A stretch of DNA of 64,000 nt from Bombus terrestris (lineage: Eukaryota > Arthropoda > Insecta > Hymenoptera > Apidae): the NCBI RefSeq assembly GCF_910591885.1, contig NC_063281.1, positions 6,110,700 through 6,174,699 of the forward strand. The letters are read 5' to 3'. Both the position numbers and the translations under genes were made by a program. Of this stretch, positions 23,176 to 38,200 are shown piece after piece. Below the pieces are notes generated by a model, which worked only from the letters and a program-made list of their open reading frames with translations, did no database searches and was not told the origin of the DNA. Positions within the stretch are counted from its first letter, which is position 1. The number at the start of each line of letters is the position of its first letter.

Positions 23176-26100
23176 TCTCTTTTTTTATTTATTAAGCCCA
23201 AGAGTTGTGTGGCTCTATATTAGTTTTCACGTAAAATTCTTCTTCGTTGTAAATTTATTATTTTTCGAGTTACACGAGATTCTAAATGTTGATAAAAAGC
23301 TGAAATTTTGAAGATTACATCTTTTAAGAAAATAGTATACGCGCAAAGACGCTTCAATATCCGATACATAGGATAAAAATCCTATGTTCAGTAGAGGGCA
23401 GAATTTGTCTCTTCCTAATAATTCTTATATTCCCTTAAAGTTGATTTAATAAAGAATTTTTTATAAAAACAAAAATTTGCCCCCAATTTGCCAATGAGTT
23501 CGTCGAAGGATTAGGTCAAAGACAAAAATTACCGAAACTTTCCTTACTTGCGCGTATTTCATTCGAAACATCGAGCTGTCAGGAAATTATTTAGAAAATG
23601 ATTTCCCATTGTCAGAAAATAATTAAAAATTAATCAAAAGGTTGAAATTGTCTGTCCATGTTTTGAATATAGTTGCCTCTGGCGGATCGCCGGTCCCTTC
23701 GAAACGAAAATGACGGAAATGTTACTTGTTTCATGGATATTTTACCAAGTGAAGGAAAAAGATTAGTTGAAATTCCAACTCTACGTTAAAATTCAATCTA
23801 CGTAACGTTTTTTAAATTGTTTCTAGCCTTTTGTAACATTTGAATTTTTCCTGTATGCCAGTTATTTAATCGTTTCTGTCTTGTTTTCGTTACGTTACGT
23901 TTTTTTAAACAAGAAACTGAGAAATTGGATAAAATGCTGTTGTTTAGAAGATATTTCACATAGATATAATGATTCTGTTCAAAATTTAAAAATTAACATA
24001 ACGAATATTAATAATTTCACGAAGAAAGCTGAATTGTAAAATATTTTCCAAATAAATTATCCAACCCCAGAAATTAATTTTGAAACAGGAATCGTTTCGC
24101 TATTTCAGATGGTATATATAATATTTGAAATAATTAATATCAGTAATTTAAAAAAATAAGCTGCAAAGTATTTTTATTAAAAAATGATTTAAACTTGGCT
24201 ATTAATGTTAAAGAAAAAATAATTTCGTTGCCTTATAATCAATAGAGGAAAGCAGTATTTTCTTCACATTGTGATTTTTAGGATACTTCGACCCTTTCTT
24301 TTATCTTTATCATTAATATTGATCCGTAGTTTGTCAATTGATATCCATGATCCTATGAAAATGTCATCGTTGAAAAACGGCAAGGCCATCTAGACACCGG
24401 TCAAAGTATTTTGCCTACCTTACGCTCAGAACCTTTCATATTTTTGTGATCGCAAATACAAGCGTCTGCATATGTGGAAATCCACGGTTGAAATTCCAGC
24501 AGGAATAAATAATGATAAGTCATAGCCAACTTCTTCATCCTCTACTTCAAATACGAGAAATGTATCCCAAAGAGCAGAAAGACAGTGCACGAAAAATTTA
24601 TGGCAAAGGACGCTGATTGAGCGAGAGAAAAAATCTACGACGAAGGGAAATGAAAAAGAAATAAATTTCTACATGAAATTTCTAACACTTTGATATTACT
24701 AGAAAATAAAGAATAAAGGAGAAATAAAAGAGATCATTTATCGAATAGTAATGCAAAATAGAAATTGTATTACGATAATAATCGTAGTTTATTAATTATA
24801 GTTATAACTAGTAAACCTACTAACTTCATATTAATTGTAACTGTAATAAGTTAATTTACAATTATCTCAATTAAAGAAAGAAAAATGGTTATCACACAGG
24901 AATGATATTTTTAGGAAGAAGAGAAAATTTGTACAGGATTCTCAATATAACATTTGCAGTCTTAACAAGGTCTCTAATCATTAGCACACAGAAATGGCAA
25001 ATTCTTCTTTGAGATATTCTGATCTTTGATACTCTGTAGCAGATAAACAGTTTCTTCGTATATGTTTATACCGTAGTTTTCAACTTCCTTTCAAAATTGG
25101 TGCCATTGAAAGTTGCAAACGCGCAGCTTGATCCCCGTGATCCGGTTGAACGTCACGACTTGCTAATTAATCGAAAACCAATGCTAGCAGCGGCTAAGCA
25201 TCGCAAAAGATGTACACGAACTGCAAACTTTGTGAAAGCGCATACACCAAACGGCCACGTTAATAGCCTCCACGTTCGCGGATCTAAATAATTTCTCGAT
25301 CAGATGAGAGCCAACTATGAATATGACTTTATGAGTTCTTAACGAAGAAGAAAGTTTCGACTGAATAATAGTTCTCGTCGTCATAAGTCGACGAAGACCT
25401 AATTTTACACAGAATTATCACTAACCAAACTTCCTGTGGAATTATATTCAAACAATGGAATATTCTCTAGTCGAATCTGAATTTTAAGTTATCGCGTTGA
25501 ATTTTATGTATGTGTCTTTTGTTCTAAAAACCGTTGCATATTGAAATATGCTACGTCATAGCATTTTATTTTTGCAAAATATTATATTCTATTTGCACAC
25601 ATTTTTATGCACGATGTTATCTAAATTATTCACATTCTTGACAATTTTTTAGTCCGTGGGGTTTATCTTTTATTTAGTAGAAAAAAATAGATTACCGATG
25701 ACCACTGAGGCATTAATAGATCATTGATATTCGTGATAAGAATAAGATGTTTGACAGATCAAAGCACGGAAGAAAATAGTAGAAACGAGTTATTACACGG
25801 GATGGAAGTTTGGTACTTTGCTAGTTTCGATCTTGATACGCTGAATTGAACAAACCGAATTAAAGTTATCAAGTTATTAAAGTTTACAGAGTACATCTTA
25901 ATATTCGAAGGACTAGATGATGCATGATCAATGTGCATGGCATATGTAGATCGATAATCAAAGTAATATAATGTTAAACATAATATAATTAGATAACAAG
26001 GTAGTCAAATTTTAAAAAGGTAGTGATATATAAACGTTAAAAAATGAAGAAATTACGAAAACTAAAAAAAGAATGGAATAGGATTATGAAGAAAGAGAAG

Positions 26101-29100
26101 TTGCAGCAATAAAGAATATTTTAGAATTTGAAGAAAAATATGCTAGAAATCTGAGAACAATACGTGAAATAAGGTTAATTAAATTCTATATCAATTACTG
26201 CTTAATTTCAGCATTGACAATTTAAATGCTTTAAAGTGTTTAGAAATTGCAGCAATATTTGCCTCTCTTCAATTGGTCTTAAATTACGAATAAATGTAGA
26301 TTTAAAAGAACAAGCGCATTAGCGAGCTGATTTGCATAAACCATAAGGACCTTGGATATGCGGTTGAATGAGGAAGTGCGAGGATGTCATGTGCACGAGA
26401 TGCGGATTGATTTTCTAAGCCCAAGAAAACGGAAATTCGCCTCTATTCACGGCATTGTCGGGAACATGAACAAAGAAAATCGATTAACTACGTCACCTAA
26501 CACATATGAAGAAATAACCACAATACGGAATAAAGTGGTTTCCGTGGTGACAATAGGCACTTTCCTTCACGCCAATCCAAAGAAAGGCGATTCTCTATCT
26601 ATCCTAAATTCGTGACATTAAAAGAAGAATTGCAAATAATTTCAGTAGTCTCATGATTTCATTTGTTCTTTCTGTTTTTGCTTTTATAATATACCTCATG
26701 CGCTTTTTTTAAGAAATATATTTCAAGAAGATGTTCAATGCATTATTTTAGACATACATAGCTACTTTTGTTTTTATTGATATAATAATCCTATTTGATA
26801 ATTTCTTTTAAATGACTGATTAAACTTCTATTGACGACTATGACTACTTACATAAAGATATTGAAGAAATAAAAATACTTCCATTATAAATATTTTATAA
26901 AAGACCCAAAATCTGTAGAACGAAATTCTTTCACAAAGTTTTGCTGAATATTTTAATTAATTTTATTAAGGATAAAAGTAATTTTATTCTTGAACGAAAT
27001 GGCTGGAAAATATTATACTCCGATTTTGAAATCCAACAATGAAACAATGCAAAATTTGAAAAACCTCTGATGATTGATGGATAATAGTTTGCAAACAATA
27101 GAAAGATTAACTTCAGTTTATCGCTGTATACAAATTTTCAAATCGGTTCATTCTCTTGTTATACATTTATTTATTGCTTGATTACGTTTGAAAATTATTT
27201 ATGCTATCAATACTTCTTTAAAAAGGCACGACTGACGTGTATCCAGAATTAATAAAAATTAAATGCGACTTTATCGCATGTTTCATAATTATATCGGAAC
27301 ACAGTATAGAATTACCAAACAAGTTCAAATTATTACGACATTATTCAATTACGGCTATGCGGTAAAAACAGCTTCAGCAAATATTGCCAAAAATTCAAGT
27401 AGCACTGAGAGCCACTCGGCGAATTTCTCGCGTATTACCTGCCTGAATATTCATAAAATTCTACCCTCAAACTCATGTATAATTAAAGAGAAATCATCGA
27501 GCCAGCTCTTGGAGAGCGGATTATTAAATTTGACCGATTAACCTCTCCGTTGTTTGCGTCTGTCTTCTAGCTCGTTCGCATTGCTGCAACTAAAATTGAG
27601 TACACGGTTACTACGTTATCAAATGAATTAGTTCTCTACGTTTTCGTAGTGGAATTGTCTCAGGAAATTTAGAAGAATTTATTATATCATATTTCTGGAA
27701 ATTTAGACATCTTTCATCACTCGATAAAGACGGACTTCTTCTTCCTGTTTAAAGAATGCTCGATGATTTGACGAAACTCGAAGGCTAAGGAATTTTATAC
27801 ATGTATTTTTCAAATGTTATTCTTTGTGCAAAGTATAAGAAAAATCGACGTCTTCAAAGATCTGGAGTAGAATAGCCCCTCAATCATTAAAGGTACGAAA
27901 AGAATTAATGAACTCGGAAACGAGGATTGGTTAGAATACAAATAGAGGAAACATTACATATCTGCTAAACCATTATTTCTAGTAGAAATACAATCGAATA
28001 ATGCATACAAATCGTAAATTTCTTATTTCTTGGATACAACGTTTTCTTCGTAGGGCACTCGGAAAACATTAAAGAAGATTAATGATAACAGCTGTATCGC
28101 GTTTTCTTTTGTACATGCACACCGTGAATAACATATGACGACCCCTGTCATTATCTCATGGTCGTAGTTTAATGATTGGTAAATTATGGAAATCCTGTAC
28201 ACCTGCGCGAAGAAAATGTAGCGTAGTGTCGGTGGTAAATGCGCTGTTAAAGATTTATCTTTACCTTCGTGTCGTCCCAACGAATAAAACGGAACCTGAC
28301 TCAACTCGGCTAGATTAATTCCGATTTCTTTCACGAGTCATTAGAGCTTAAGGGCTGATAAATCGTGACGCATGCTATGAAATTCAATCGTGCCGCACCA
28401 ACAAAAAAGGAGATAAATCGCAATTTCCCCGAGTGTCTCCAACTGAATAAAAAAACGGTACAGTATCTCGTTGCAAGTTGTATTTTTCAAAAACTACATT
28501 CTGCGCATCCGTGCAACGATACGTTGGCGTACAGAATGTATAGTTTGGCGAATTATAACTTTCATCACTCGCGAACAACGTGACATTTGCGTCGAGAAAA
28601 CGCAACATTCCTGCGAGAGAAACCTTGTGACGGATTTTATCCGAGTTATTTAGTTACGTATAGTTGTTATGTGGATGCGGTCACGAACAATTGTTGGTTA
28701 TAATAAAATCGTATTCTATTATTAAATGTGAAAAGCACAGAGAAAGGACATGATAAGTACACTTTCGTTAACTTTCTGATTTCAAGGTCAATGTCATTTT
28801 ATGATTAAAGAGCAGTATTTTGATATGACATAGCTGGAAATGAAAACAACCTGTAAGATCGGAAAGTATAAGCTTCTTTAAAAAATCGCTTTTAAGTTGA
28901 TGAAATTTTATGAAAACCAAAGATACAACTATCCTTTTTCTTTTTTAAATTATGAAAAAGACGAGACGATACATGTTCAACTCGAAAATCAAATAACAAA
29001 TTGAAGTCGTTAAAATTCAATTTCCATAACTAAGCTCACGACTGAATAGCGGGAATAAATTTAGCGTGTACGCTGGCTTTCAAAATGTGATACAATTAAG

Positions 29101-29820
29101 GTGCAAAGACGATTGATCCAACCAAAAGCAGGAGACAAAAGCAAGAGGACAAATAATTGTCGAATACGATGAAAAGGTTCAGATAAAATCAAATCATTGA
29201 TCGCGTTAAGTAAATACATCAATCGTTTGTGCAGCGCACGACTGATTAAATAATTTCGTTCGAAACCGAATGACGAAATTATTTTGTTTTGCGAACAGGA
29301 TATCGTAGCGTAGCGTATCCACGATCGACGTTCATTAAATAAATCATCACGATAATCCAGGAAATAATCGATAAAAAGCTGAACGAATCACAGTAAAACA
29401 CGTAAAAGAAGTCACGATCGAGCCAACGAGTTACGTTTGTTTTAACAGGCTTCGATATCTTTTGCTCCTTTTTCCATTTTTTTTCTTTTTCAAAATTCCG
29501 AAAATGTGTTATAAAGCTGCTCACGCAAGTTAACTTCATGAACCGTGTAAATTGGTTCCCGTCTGGTGAAGATAATTGGCTGACGTGTGAGCTTCGTATG
29601 CTCTTTACTTTTCGAAGCATTTTATACGTTCTGTCAAAGAGGTCAGCCCCGATATATTTAAAACATAACAAACAAAGTGAAATATACGTGGGAAATCCAT
29701 CGCTCACTCGTTTTATGAGCCGCTGCAGTATCGAAAGATATCGAATTTAACGGTAAGACTACAGGATACTGATCATCCTATTGCAATACGTTAATTGTCT
29801 GCTAATTGGAAATCACTATC
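23176..29820. other. Long non-coding stretch
   Basis: About 6.6 kb without a supported gene. The open frames (for example 25097-25291, 26352-26615, 27263-27541, 28023-28334 and 29279-29707, the last 142 codons on the minus strand) show no domain, motif or splice context that I recognise. No repeat with clear ends was found. Confidence 0.45.
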
Positions 29821-29822
29821 TA

Positions 29823-30714
29823 TCAGGTCTGTAAATATGAAACCGGAATTTGCCTATAGATGGCCCTAGCTGATAATGTAGTTATCACTAAACTGCGTCA
29901 TTGATGCCAAAATTCTTTGTTGACATCTCACAAACATTTTCGACTTAGAACAATACAAGTTTCATACAACAGCATAGTTTGTAATAGCGTTGAACATGTC
30001 GAATTTTGTGCCTGGAAACTACGATTTGCGGACAGCATTGATTTTCTGTTACCATTTGAAGAAAACTGCTGCAGAATCGCATCGAATGCTTGTCGAAGCT
30101 TACGGCGAACATGCTCTTAATAAATCACAGTGCTTTGAGTGGTTTAAAAAATTCAGAAGTGGCAATTTTGACGTGAGGAACGATGAACGTGGATCAGAAG
30201 GGTGTGATCTATTATGAGCTGTTAAAACCTGGCGAAACCGTTGATACTGAGCGCTACCGACAACAAATGATCGATTTGAATCAAGCTTTGCGTAAAAAAC
30301 GACCAGAATATCAAAAAAGGAAACACAAAGTAATTTTGCTTCATGATAATGCACCATCACATACAGCAAAACCGGTCAAGGAAACGCGTGAAGCGTTCAG
30401 TTGGGAAATACTTTCGCACGCGGCTTACTCACCAGATTTGGTTCCGTCCGATTACTATTTATTTGCATCGATAGGACACGCACTTTCTGACCAGCACTTC
30501 ACTTCTTACGAAAATGTACGAAAATGGTTCGATGACTGGTTTACCTCAAAAGAGCGACAGTTTTTTTGGCGTGGCATCCACCAATTAGCAGACAGGTGGG
30601 AAAAATGTATAGTTAGCGATGGGTAATACTTCCAATAAAATATTTTTAATCATTTTCATACAATAAACGTGTATTTTCTATACAAAAATTCCGGTTTCAT
30701 ATTTACATACCTGG
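29823..30714 (+). mobile_element. Internally deleted mariner with near-perfect ends
   Basis: The left end TCAGGTCTGTAAATATGAAA and the complement of the right end CCAGGTATGTAAATATGAAA are terminal inverted repeats of about 29 bp, with TA duplications at 29821-29822 and 30715-30716. The length is 892 bp against roughly 1.3 kb for intact mariners, so about 0.4 kb is missing. The ends are well kept, so it is younger than the other relics and could have been mobilised by a transposase supplied elsewhere. Confidence 0.95.
29996..30626 (+). pseudogene. Mariner transposase with internal deletion
   Basis: ATG at 29996 begins MSNFVPGNYDLRTALIFCYH, the helix-turn-helix DNA-binding N-terminus of mariner transposases, and continues to about residue 65 (FKKFRSGNFDVRNDERG). 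At about 30190 the sequence jumps directly to DQKGVIYYELLKPGETV, which belongs in the catalytic half, and the frame shifts by one. The first part therefore ends at a stop at 30217, and the second part is open from 30183 to 30626. The second catalytic Asp (HDNAPSH) and the third (SPDLVPSDYYLF) are present. The first catalytic Asp and the second half of the DNA-binding region are lost. It cannot make a working enzyme. Confidence 0.93.
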
Positions 30715-30716
30715 TA

Positions 30717-31938
30717 TCTTGAAGCGCATAATTAGAAACTTCTGCTTACCGTTAATTATCGACCTTTCGCATACCGTATAAATAAATGTGATTCATCAAA
30801 GTAGTTCCAAATGTAATAGATATATTCAATACTTTCTTCTTCACAAATCATTGTATATTCGCCCTATTACACTAATAAAATAATAGATGAAATAATAAAA
30901 TATTAGAAATAATATTTCTAATAAAAAGTCGTTTTCTACTGCATCATATGGAATATTTTGAATTAGAACGAATTTTGCTTGAATGATAGCTATTGTCAAA
31001 TAATTATTCGACAGGGTAGAGAAGTACAATAAGATACTTGTTTTGCACAATAGCGACACGAAGGTGACAAGATTGTGTTACAACCGTCAAAATCCCCAGA
31101 GAGATAAGTGGAACTCGTCCCGTGGCTGAAACTCTAGGTCGACGCTAACCTAGCTCATGACCAGTAATCTCCAAACTTATTGCACAGAATCTAAGTTTGT
31201 TAGAAGTACGTGCAGACCAGAAATTCTGCTGCTTGTGTTCTCAAACACCGTGTCACTGCGAACATTTTCCGAAGAAGATGATCTCTTTCTGCATGAAGAA
31301 TTATTTTCCAAAATTTGCACAAATCGAATTCCATCTTGCTCTTCTGATATTTAAATATAATTTCTAAGTTGAAAGAAAGGGAAGAGCGGCAAAATTAATA
31401 AATATTTCAATCGTAGGAGAAAACCCCAATCGTAAAATTATACAATTGTTGCATTAATATACAATTAATTCTCAAATCTACGTTGAGATTTCATATATTG
31501 AACAAAAAAGAAAAATTCCAAACTATGAAAGAAACGAGCAGCAAGAAAGAGCAAGAGCAGCAAACCATACAAACTGAAAGATTCTAATTACGTATTGTAA
31601 AAAAATTATCATTACCAACAATGATAAAATAAGCGCATCCTTCTTGAAATCTCCAAATAATAAAAAATATTCCGATCGCTAAAGTAATGTTCCAAACTAT
31701 AAACAATGGAAGAATTACTCGAGCGGTAGAGAAGTAATCACGTCTATTTCGTGAACTTCTCAAACACGAAAGATACGATAAGAGAGGCATTCACTGCGAA
31801 AATTGGCAACGTATTCACCGCCTGCAGGATCATTAGATAAAAGGAGGAATTCCAGGTTACAGTGTGCAGTTCAGCGTACTGTATGCAGTATGCATACGAG
31901 ATACGAGCCAGTTTGGGTCAACTTTCATCCACACTATC
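30717..31938. other. Non-coding DNA
   Basis: No gene supported. AT-rich to about 31060, slightly GC-richer near 31100-31300, with only short unrecognised frames. Confidence 0.45.
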
Positions 31939-31971
31939 ACATAGTAACTATATATGGTATAGTTACTATGT
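31939..31971. repeat. Perfect 14-bp inverted repeat (hairpin)
   Basis: ACATAGTAACTATA, a 5-base spacer TATGG, then TATAGTTACTATGT: a perfect stem of 14 pairs. It does not extend beyond these arms and has no T run afterwards. Its function is unknown. It may be a chance or slippage-derived palindrome. Confidence 0.85.
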
Positions 31972-32222
31972 ACCATCTACCACAGTATAGAAAGTGAGTT
32001 CTCCAGGAAGAAATTTGGTGAAGTCCAGACAATACAGACAAAGATGTACCAGATGTGCCATTGCAAGCAGAAATACAATCGCGAAGTGTTCTATGGTGTA
32101 CTCTCCAATTCACAATACTTTCATTGAGCTCGAGCTTCAGTTGACGTTGTGTTCCTATAATCGCTCATTCTCTGAGGTCAGAAATAGCTGAGAAGATATT
32201 TCACAGCGGATACAGCAACTTC

Positions 32223-32260
<38 letters not shown>

Positions 32261-35200
32261 TTATATATATCTGTTCTCGACTGAAAGCTCAGCTTCGTTT
32301 CTGACCTGGTTCTATCCTGCGACGTTGAAGGCCCCAGCTGCTACACAAGACGTACTGCGATCTTCTGAACCGTTGAATCGATTGCAATCTATTCGTCTTA
32401 ACGGCTTTAATTTCTCAGAGACTCCGTTTGTCACAGGATTCTTCGATAATTGTCGGATTTGCGAGGAAATCTGCGTGATTTATCAAATTTCAACGGAAGT
32501 GATATTTTTATCTTGCGAAAGAAGTATATGTACGGTAGAAATTATGGAAGGAAAGATACAAAAAGTATCGTTAATAATACTACGAATTACTATAATCTTA
32601 ATCACTTAATTTTTGTGGCTTTTTCATTATACGTACAATCTTCATATAAACACAGCAATTCGATCACTCAGTATGTGTAGGACGAGAGCTAACACGAATC
32701 GAGAAATATCGAGGATGATTCAACATATAAATTGACGCGATCGAGTTGAAAAAATGTCAACAGAAGCTAAAAGCTAAAGTAAAAATCGTGGACTCACACA
32801 GGAAGATTTTTTATCCTTTTGTTTCACAGTCGAGTAATGTTATCGAATCACAAACGCGTTTCGATATCGACGAAACTTGAACTCAAAATATGGAATTCCT
32901 AACTCGATGACATGATGTTTGACTGATGTTGATCGAGGCGTTCGATTTACCTCGCTTTTATTCTCGAGTTTCCATAAATTACCCTTGGAATAAACATGCG
33001 TAGCAAGAAAATTAAATTTAATCGTATTTCTTAATTTAATTTTAGGATTCGAATTGCCTGGACAATTCATAATTGTAACAGTTGACAAAACAAAGAAGTA
33101 ACAACAATTGAAATCCCAGAGATTAATCGCGATGACAGTTCTACGATTATTGCCCAAAGATTCATAAGAATTCTTTAAGAAGTATCTTTCACAAATATTA
33201 TAATCTTTTAAAACGAACAATTTTCAAGTCAACGCAAAGTTCAAAAATATGACGAACAGCTTCTATCTTAAAGTGGTAAGTTCTTCACATTAGAAATTTG
33301 TAACAAGAACGGTCATTCCTCTTGTAGTTGTTCTGCTGTCGCCAGTGCATCTATCTTCACGCCAACACAGAATTCTCCAATGTTTCTCGTCTATGGAAGT
33401 GTTAATATGGAATATACTTTAACCTAATCTTTACTATTGTTTAAAGTACGAATCTGCTTGGTAGCCTTATTGATAAGTGCACTAACGGTATCTACACAAA
33501 CGTACTCTCCCTTTTCTTTCCCTTCATCCTCTCTCCTTCCTCTCTCTCTTTACAGTGTTTCAGTACATAATCACTTTTTAATAGCAATTTTCTCTTTTCA
33601 CACAATTTTTTACAATTTATCTCATAATTTCTTTAGTGATTAAATCTTAGCTAGTTAACATTGTAATACTGTACCAGATAACATAATATCGAAATTGTTT
33701 CAATAAAAATTGAACTTTGGTAGGTGTATAGCAGGTAGAATTGGTATTTGTTACACCTGCACGTTAAATTGATAATTAAGGAATCCATTAATAAGCCGAG
33801 CAATGAACAATATTGTATAAATATATTAACGATAAATAAAAGATGTACTAATGATGCAAATTGTACAAATTCGATTTGATCGAATATAGGTAATAATTAT
33901 CCAATAGAGTGTGTGTTAACCATTTCACAGAATCTGAGTGTCTTGAATTTTGTTGCTGATTGATTGATCTTATTATGTACAGCGACTTGCGTAATTTCCT
34001 ATCAACGTGTCTAAAGTGACATACCCCTGAGCTAAACGCCAGTTAAATTCTTTAATTAGAGATTATATTGTTTGATATTCGTCACATCAAGAGAAATGAA
34101 AATGTTTTGTAAAGGAAAATGTATAAATAAACTTAATGGACTGTTCGTTTGAAAATAAATCGAATAAACCTAATCTCTGCAGACGTAGTCATTATTTGTA
34201 ACGAAACAAAAATATTATAAATCAAATTTGTACTTAACGATTCTCAGTATAAAAAATTGAAATGTAAATTAGAAATTAGAAGCTTTGTTATGAATGCAAC
34301 TTGATATTGTAAGGAAAAATGCTAAAGGAACTGCGGAAAAGTTCCTGCACCACAATATTTTAAAAGTCTAAACTCGCGAGCAAGAAAAATCAGAAACAAC
34401 GTAGGTGCTTCTTAACCGTCAAAAATATTTTTCATGCCCGAAATTGTCCTTAAAATCCACCCTCTTTTAAGGATCAATGACACTAGACAAATTTGTGCGT
34501 GTATGTGTGTTTCTTTTTAGACATTTCAAAGACACTCGTATTTCCCTAAACAGAACATTTCAACTTTCAAAGTAAAAATTTAATTTATATTATTAACAAA
34601 TAGGGCGAAATAATTTTGCAGGGAAAAATTGTAACATTATTTAACACGATCGACTTGCATTGGATTTTTCTATAAGATTTGTTTTTGTTATTTTCTAATT
34701 ATTGAGTTATCAAATTTTCTATAATGTCGTTCTTTCAATGTAAAATTTCTTATTACCGTTCTATCGTCATCAAGTTCACACTAAAAATACTAATCTCTCC
34801 TTTTTTATCACTAAAGAGTAAGTTGTCGTTATCTTAAACAATGTGTAAAAAAATCTCATCTTTCTTTGCCAAGAACTTGTGAACGATTATAATTATTAGT
34901 GAAAAGAATAATAAACTGTACAAATAATAACGAATTATATAAAATATTTTATCCAAAAAAGTACTTTTATTCCTACATTTCCAAAGAAAAAACGTTCACA
35001 AAGAATATTTCAAAAAGGAATATTAAAAAAGAGAATATTTTAAAAAAGCCATTCGCTTACACTATCAACCCGTTCCACCTCCGAGATTCACATCCCCGAT
35101 ATTCTTTGATCTCTCATTGACTTTTCGTGAACAAACCGACAATTTCCATAAAAAAGAAGCTTTATCGAACATGAGACTAACGAAGAAGATTCCCCGAGAA

Positions 35201-38200
35201 GAAAGCAATAACTCGTCCGACAACGAAGAGGAGGAAATAACCCAACGAGGCCAGGTGGGACGTTGATTTATTTTAACTTCGAAAAACAACTCCGTCGAAA
35301 GAGCTTATTGTCGAATGGAGGATGTAAAAAAAAGAAGGAAAAGACGCGACAGTTTCTCGCATACATCATTCCATTGGCAACGTGAAAAAGACACGTCAGA
35401 ACCGGATAATATATCGTTATATTTTTAAGCCGATGTTTCGTCGCGCGGACAACGAAGGATCGTATCTGTGACACCGGTTGATCGCGTTGGAACAAAGATG
35501 CTATCAATCATGTCAGTTATATAGAAATGGATTCCAAGCAAAATATTTGGCGTCCCCACAGTTCGTTCGGCAAAACGGAACGAATCCGACAGAAGACACA
35601 AACTTAATTTATGATACGACTACCCCGGGAATCGATCTGATATTTGTTGCAAAGAGCTGCACCGGTTGCTTCGTCTCTCGTTTTGTTACATCTCCATCGC
35701 ACGATCGATCTCCTTTCGCCAAGAGTTGATTTATACGATACTTATTATACGGTCTATCAACGAGCAAACAGTACTCGGTGCTCGACGTAAAGTAGAATTT
35801 ATCTTTCGAATTCTATGTATTGCCTGAACATAGGTGATAGTGAAAAGTATAAGCGAAGAATGGCGAGAAAGGTTTGATATCGTCTATTCACAGGATATTA
35901 AACGTAAATTTCAGAGGTTTATAATACGTGTATAATTAGTATCACTGATAAATACGTGAACCTTTGCTTATTTTTCGTAATGATATTAATTTTCTGTACG
36001 GCGTTACATTACAGAAAATGTCTGAGCGATGAACCTTTTAATTATTTTAACTCTGCTACGTTATTCTGAAAACTTCCCAATTATAGTTTTTTAACGTCAA
36101 AAATTATCTGAAGTTTGAACGAAATATGAATATATTATTATCAGTATGCATAATTTCTCATTTTAATCCTATGTTAAATATTTTTCTAAGACATTAAAGA
36201 TATCTTTTGTATCCTAAAATGAGATCTAGATTGAAATATAAAAATTCAAAATTGAAGTTTAAAAATTAAGTGTAAAAAATTTGGGGATCTCAACAGGATT
36301 AGATGAACCCGCTGGTGCGTACTTAATTACCAAAATAGCTGCAAATGTCATATCATTAGCCACATTTGCCAAGTTGAACCGTGCATTTACATTGGAATAT
36401 TTTGTTTTGCATACGTTTCGAGTCGCGACCGCGTTTGTAAATTACACCTCCGAAATTACACCCAGGGAAGTTAAAAACCCAGCACTTTTTCGATCTTCTT
36501 TTTTGCAATAAATTGATAAAAGTAGAGACGGAGATAGAAGAGGAAAGTTCCGGATAGCGTTTATGATCGAAACTCGTAGGAAACTTGAGATTTAATTATT
36601 TCGGTGAAAAAAATCTGCAACAAAAAGTCGACCTACTGCTAAGCGAAAAAAGGTGCGAAACAAATACACTACTAATTTTTCTTTGGGAGTTGGTGTGAAA
36701 AAATCGACCAACATGCAGTTGACGCGACTGATTATCGAGTGTAGGCGTATACTCGAAGAGGCGGGAACGAAAAACCAGAAACTAGCAAACGGAAAGAATA
36801 GCAAATGAATATTTAGTCCAATTAAAAAGCAACATTTCGCGTAAAATTTCAATTTCCTCCTGGCAATTAAAAGTTTGAGCACGAGGAAAGGTAGAAGGCC
36901 CAGAAAGGTTTTCAGAAAACAATTTACAACTGGGGCACGCTGCTGGAATATCTAACGAAACGAAAACCAACCTTATCCTAAAAAGTAAACAGCAAAATCA
37001 AGCCTCGCGAAATTCACTAGGAATGTAAACCAAAGAGGAACGCAATCAGGAACTGCGCAAACTATGGTTCATGTAATTTCATTGAGGATAAAACGTTATT
37101 TACTGTGTATAGATATACATACATTTGATATTGTCAATTTTCCACTATGTGATGTACTTTAGGAAGTGCACGTGTACGTACTCATGCACAAGTCAGAGAA
37201 CACGTAACAGAATTGCCTTTGTGTTATAAAACAGAATTGGGACACTGACGCATATTATTTGTTTATCCAGATGAATCTTTCGTGAATTTCCCCAAGGATT
37301 ATAACGTTACAGATATTAATGTATTTTAATCTTTGGAAATATACAACCATTTTTTCCATCAGACTTTAACTTAACCTAAATATTTCTCAAATTAAATAAC
37401 ACAAATAACATTTTTCAGTTTTGACAAATATTATTATTGTTATGACAACGTGCTCGTGTATTTCATTAGCCCACCATATGCACTGAATTCGTTTTTCAGC
37501 TTTAGTGATCGGCTAATTCTCTGACGAAGCACTTCCAGCTTCCATCCATTTTCACTACCTAATTCGTTGTTATTTCAGTCAAGCTGAACTTTCCCATCCA
37601 TAGTAGGTTTCATTGGTTTTGAAACGAATTCTTTCGCACCAATAGGGCGGTTTTTCTATATAAGTTGTATGTAGTTAAGGTCTGCGGACTCGCTAGGCCC
37701 GTGTAATTAAAGTAACTACCCCCTGCAGGCTTATTTTCATAATTACATTTTTTATTCAAATTACAATTGTATTTGCCTGTATATTTTATATTTATATATT
37801 TGTATCTGAAATTATGTTCCATTCTATGTCATTATATCTTTTATCGTTATACTAATAAGTGTCCAAGTGATTTGTGGACAAAAGTGAATTTATACATATA
37901 CCTGGTTACACTTCGTCCAAACCAAAGTTAAAGTGCGTAAGTTTTATTTCCACAATGCCTTAATGAAGGACAAACCTCTAATGTCTATGAATTACTGTGT
38001 TCTCACAGAAAAGCACACAACGTCTGTGCCAACATACGTACAGGGAAACGTACATCTGTAATTCACATGTGTTCCAACTAATTGTTAAATCTGATGCGTT
38101 GGGCACATACACGTAATGTAGAATTAATTAAATTCGTATCCTCGACGTCTACCAATTCGTCTGCGTGGCTTATCAGAGATTAATGATTGTCGACATTAAA

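Noticed and set aside
29279..29707. 142-codon minus-strand frame
   Set aside because: AT-driven composition, no recognised motif and no splice or promoter context. Length alone is not enough in this sequence.
32223..32600. CT run plus TATATATAT as a promoter for a downstream frame (32325-32609)
   Set aside because: The frame lacks an ATG start and resembles no protein. Microsatellites of this kind are common in non-coding insect DNA.
37600..37760. CTATATAAG box followed by a short GC-rich block, considered as an LTR or promoter
   Set aside because: No TG...CA ends, no second copy in the window and no downstream gene could be found.
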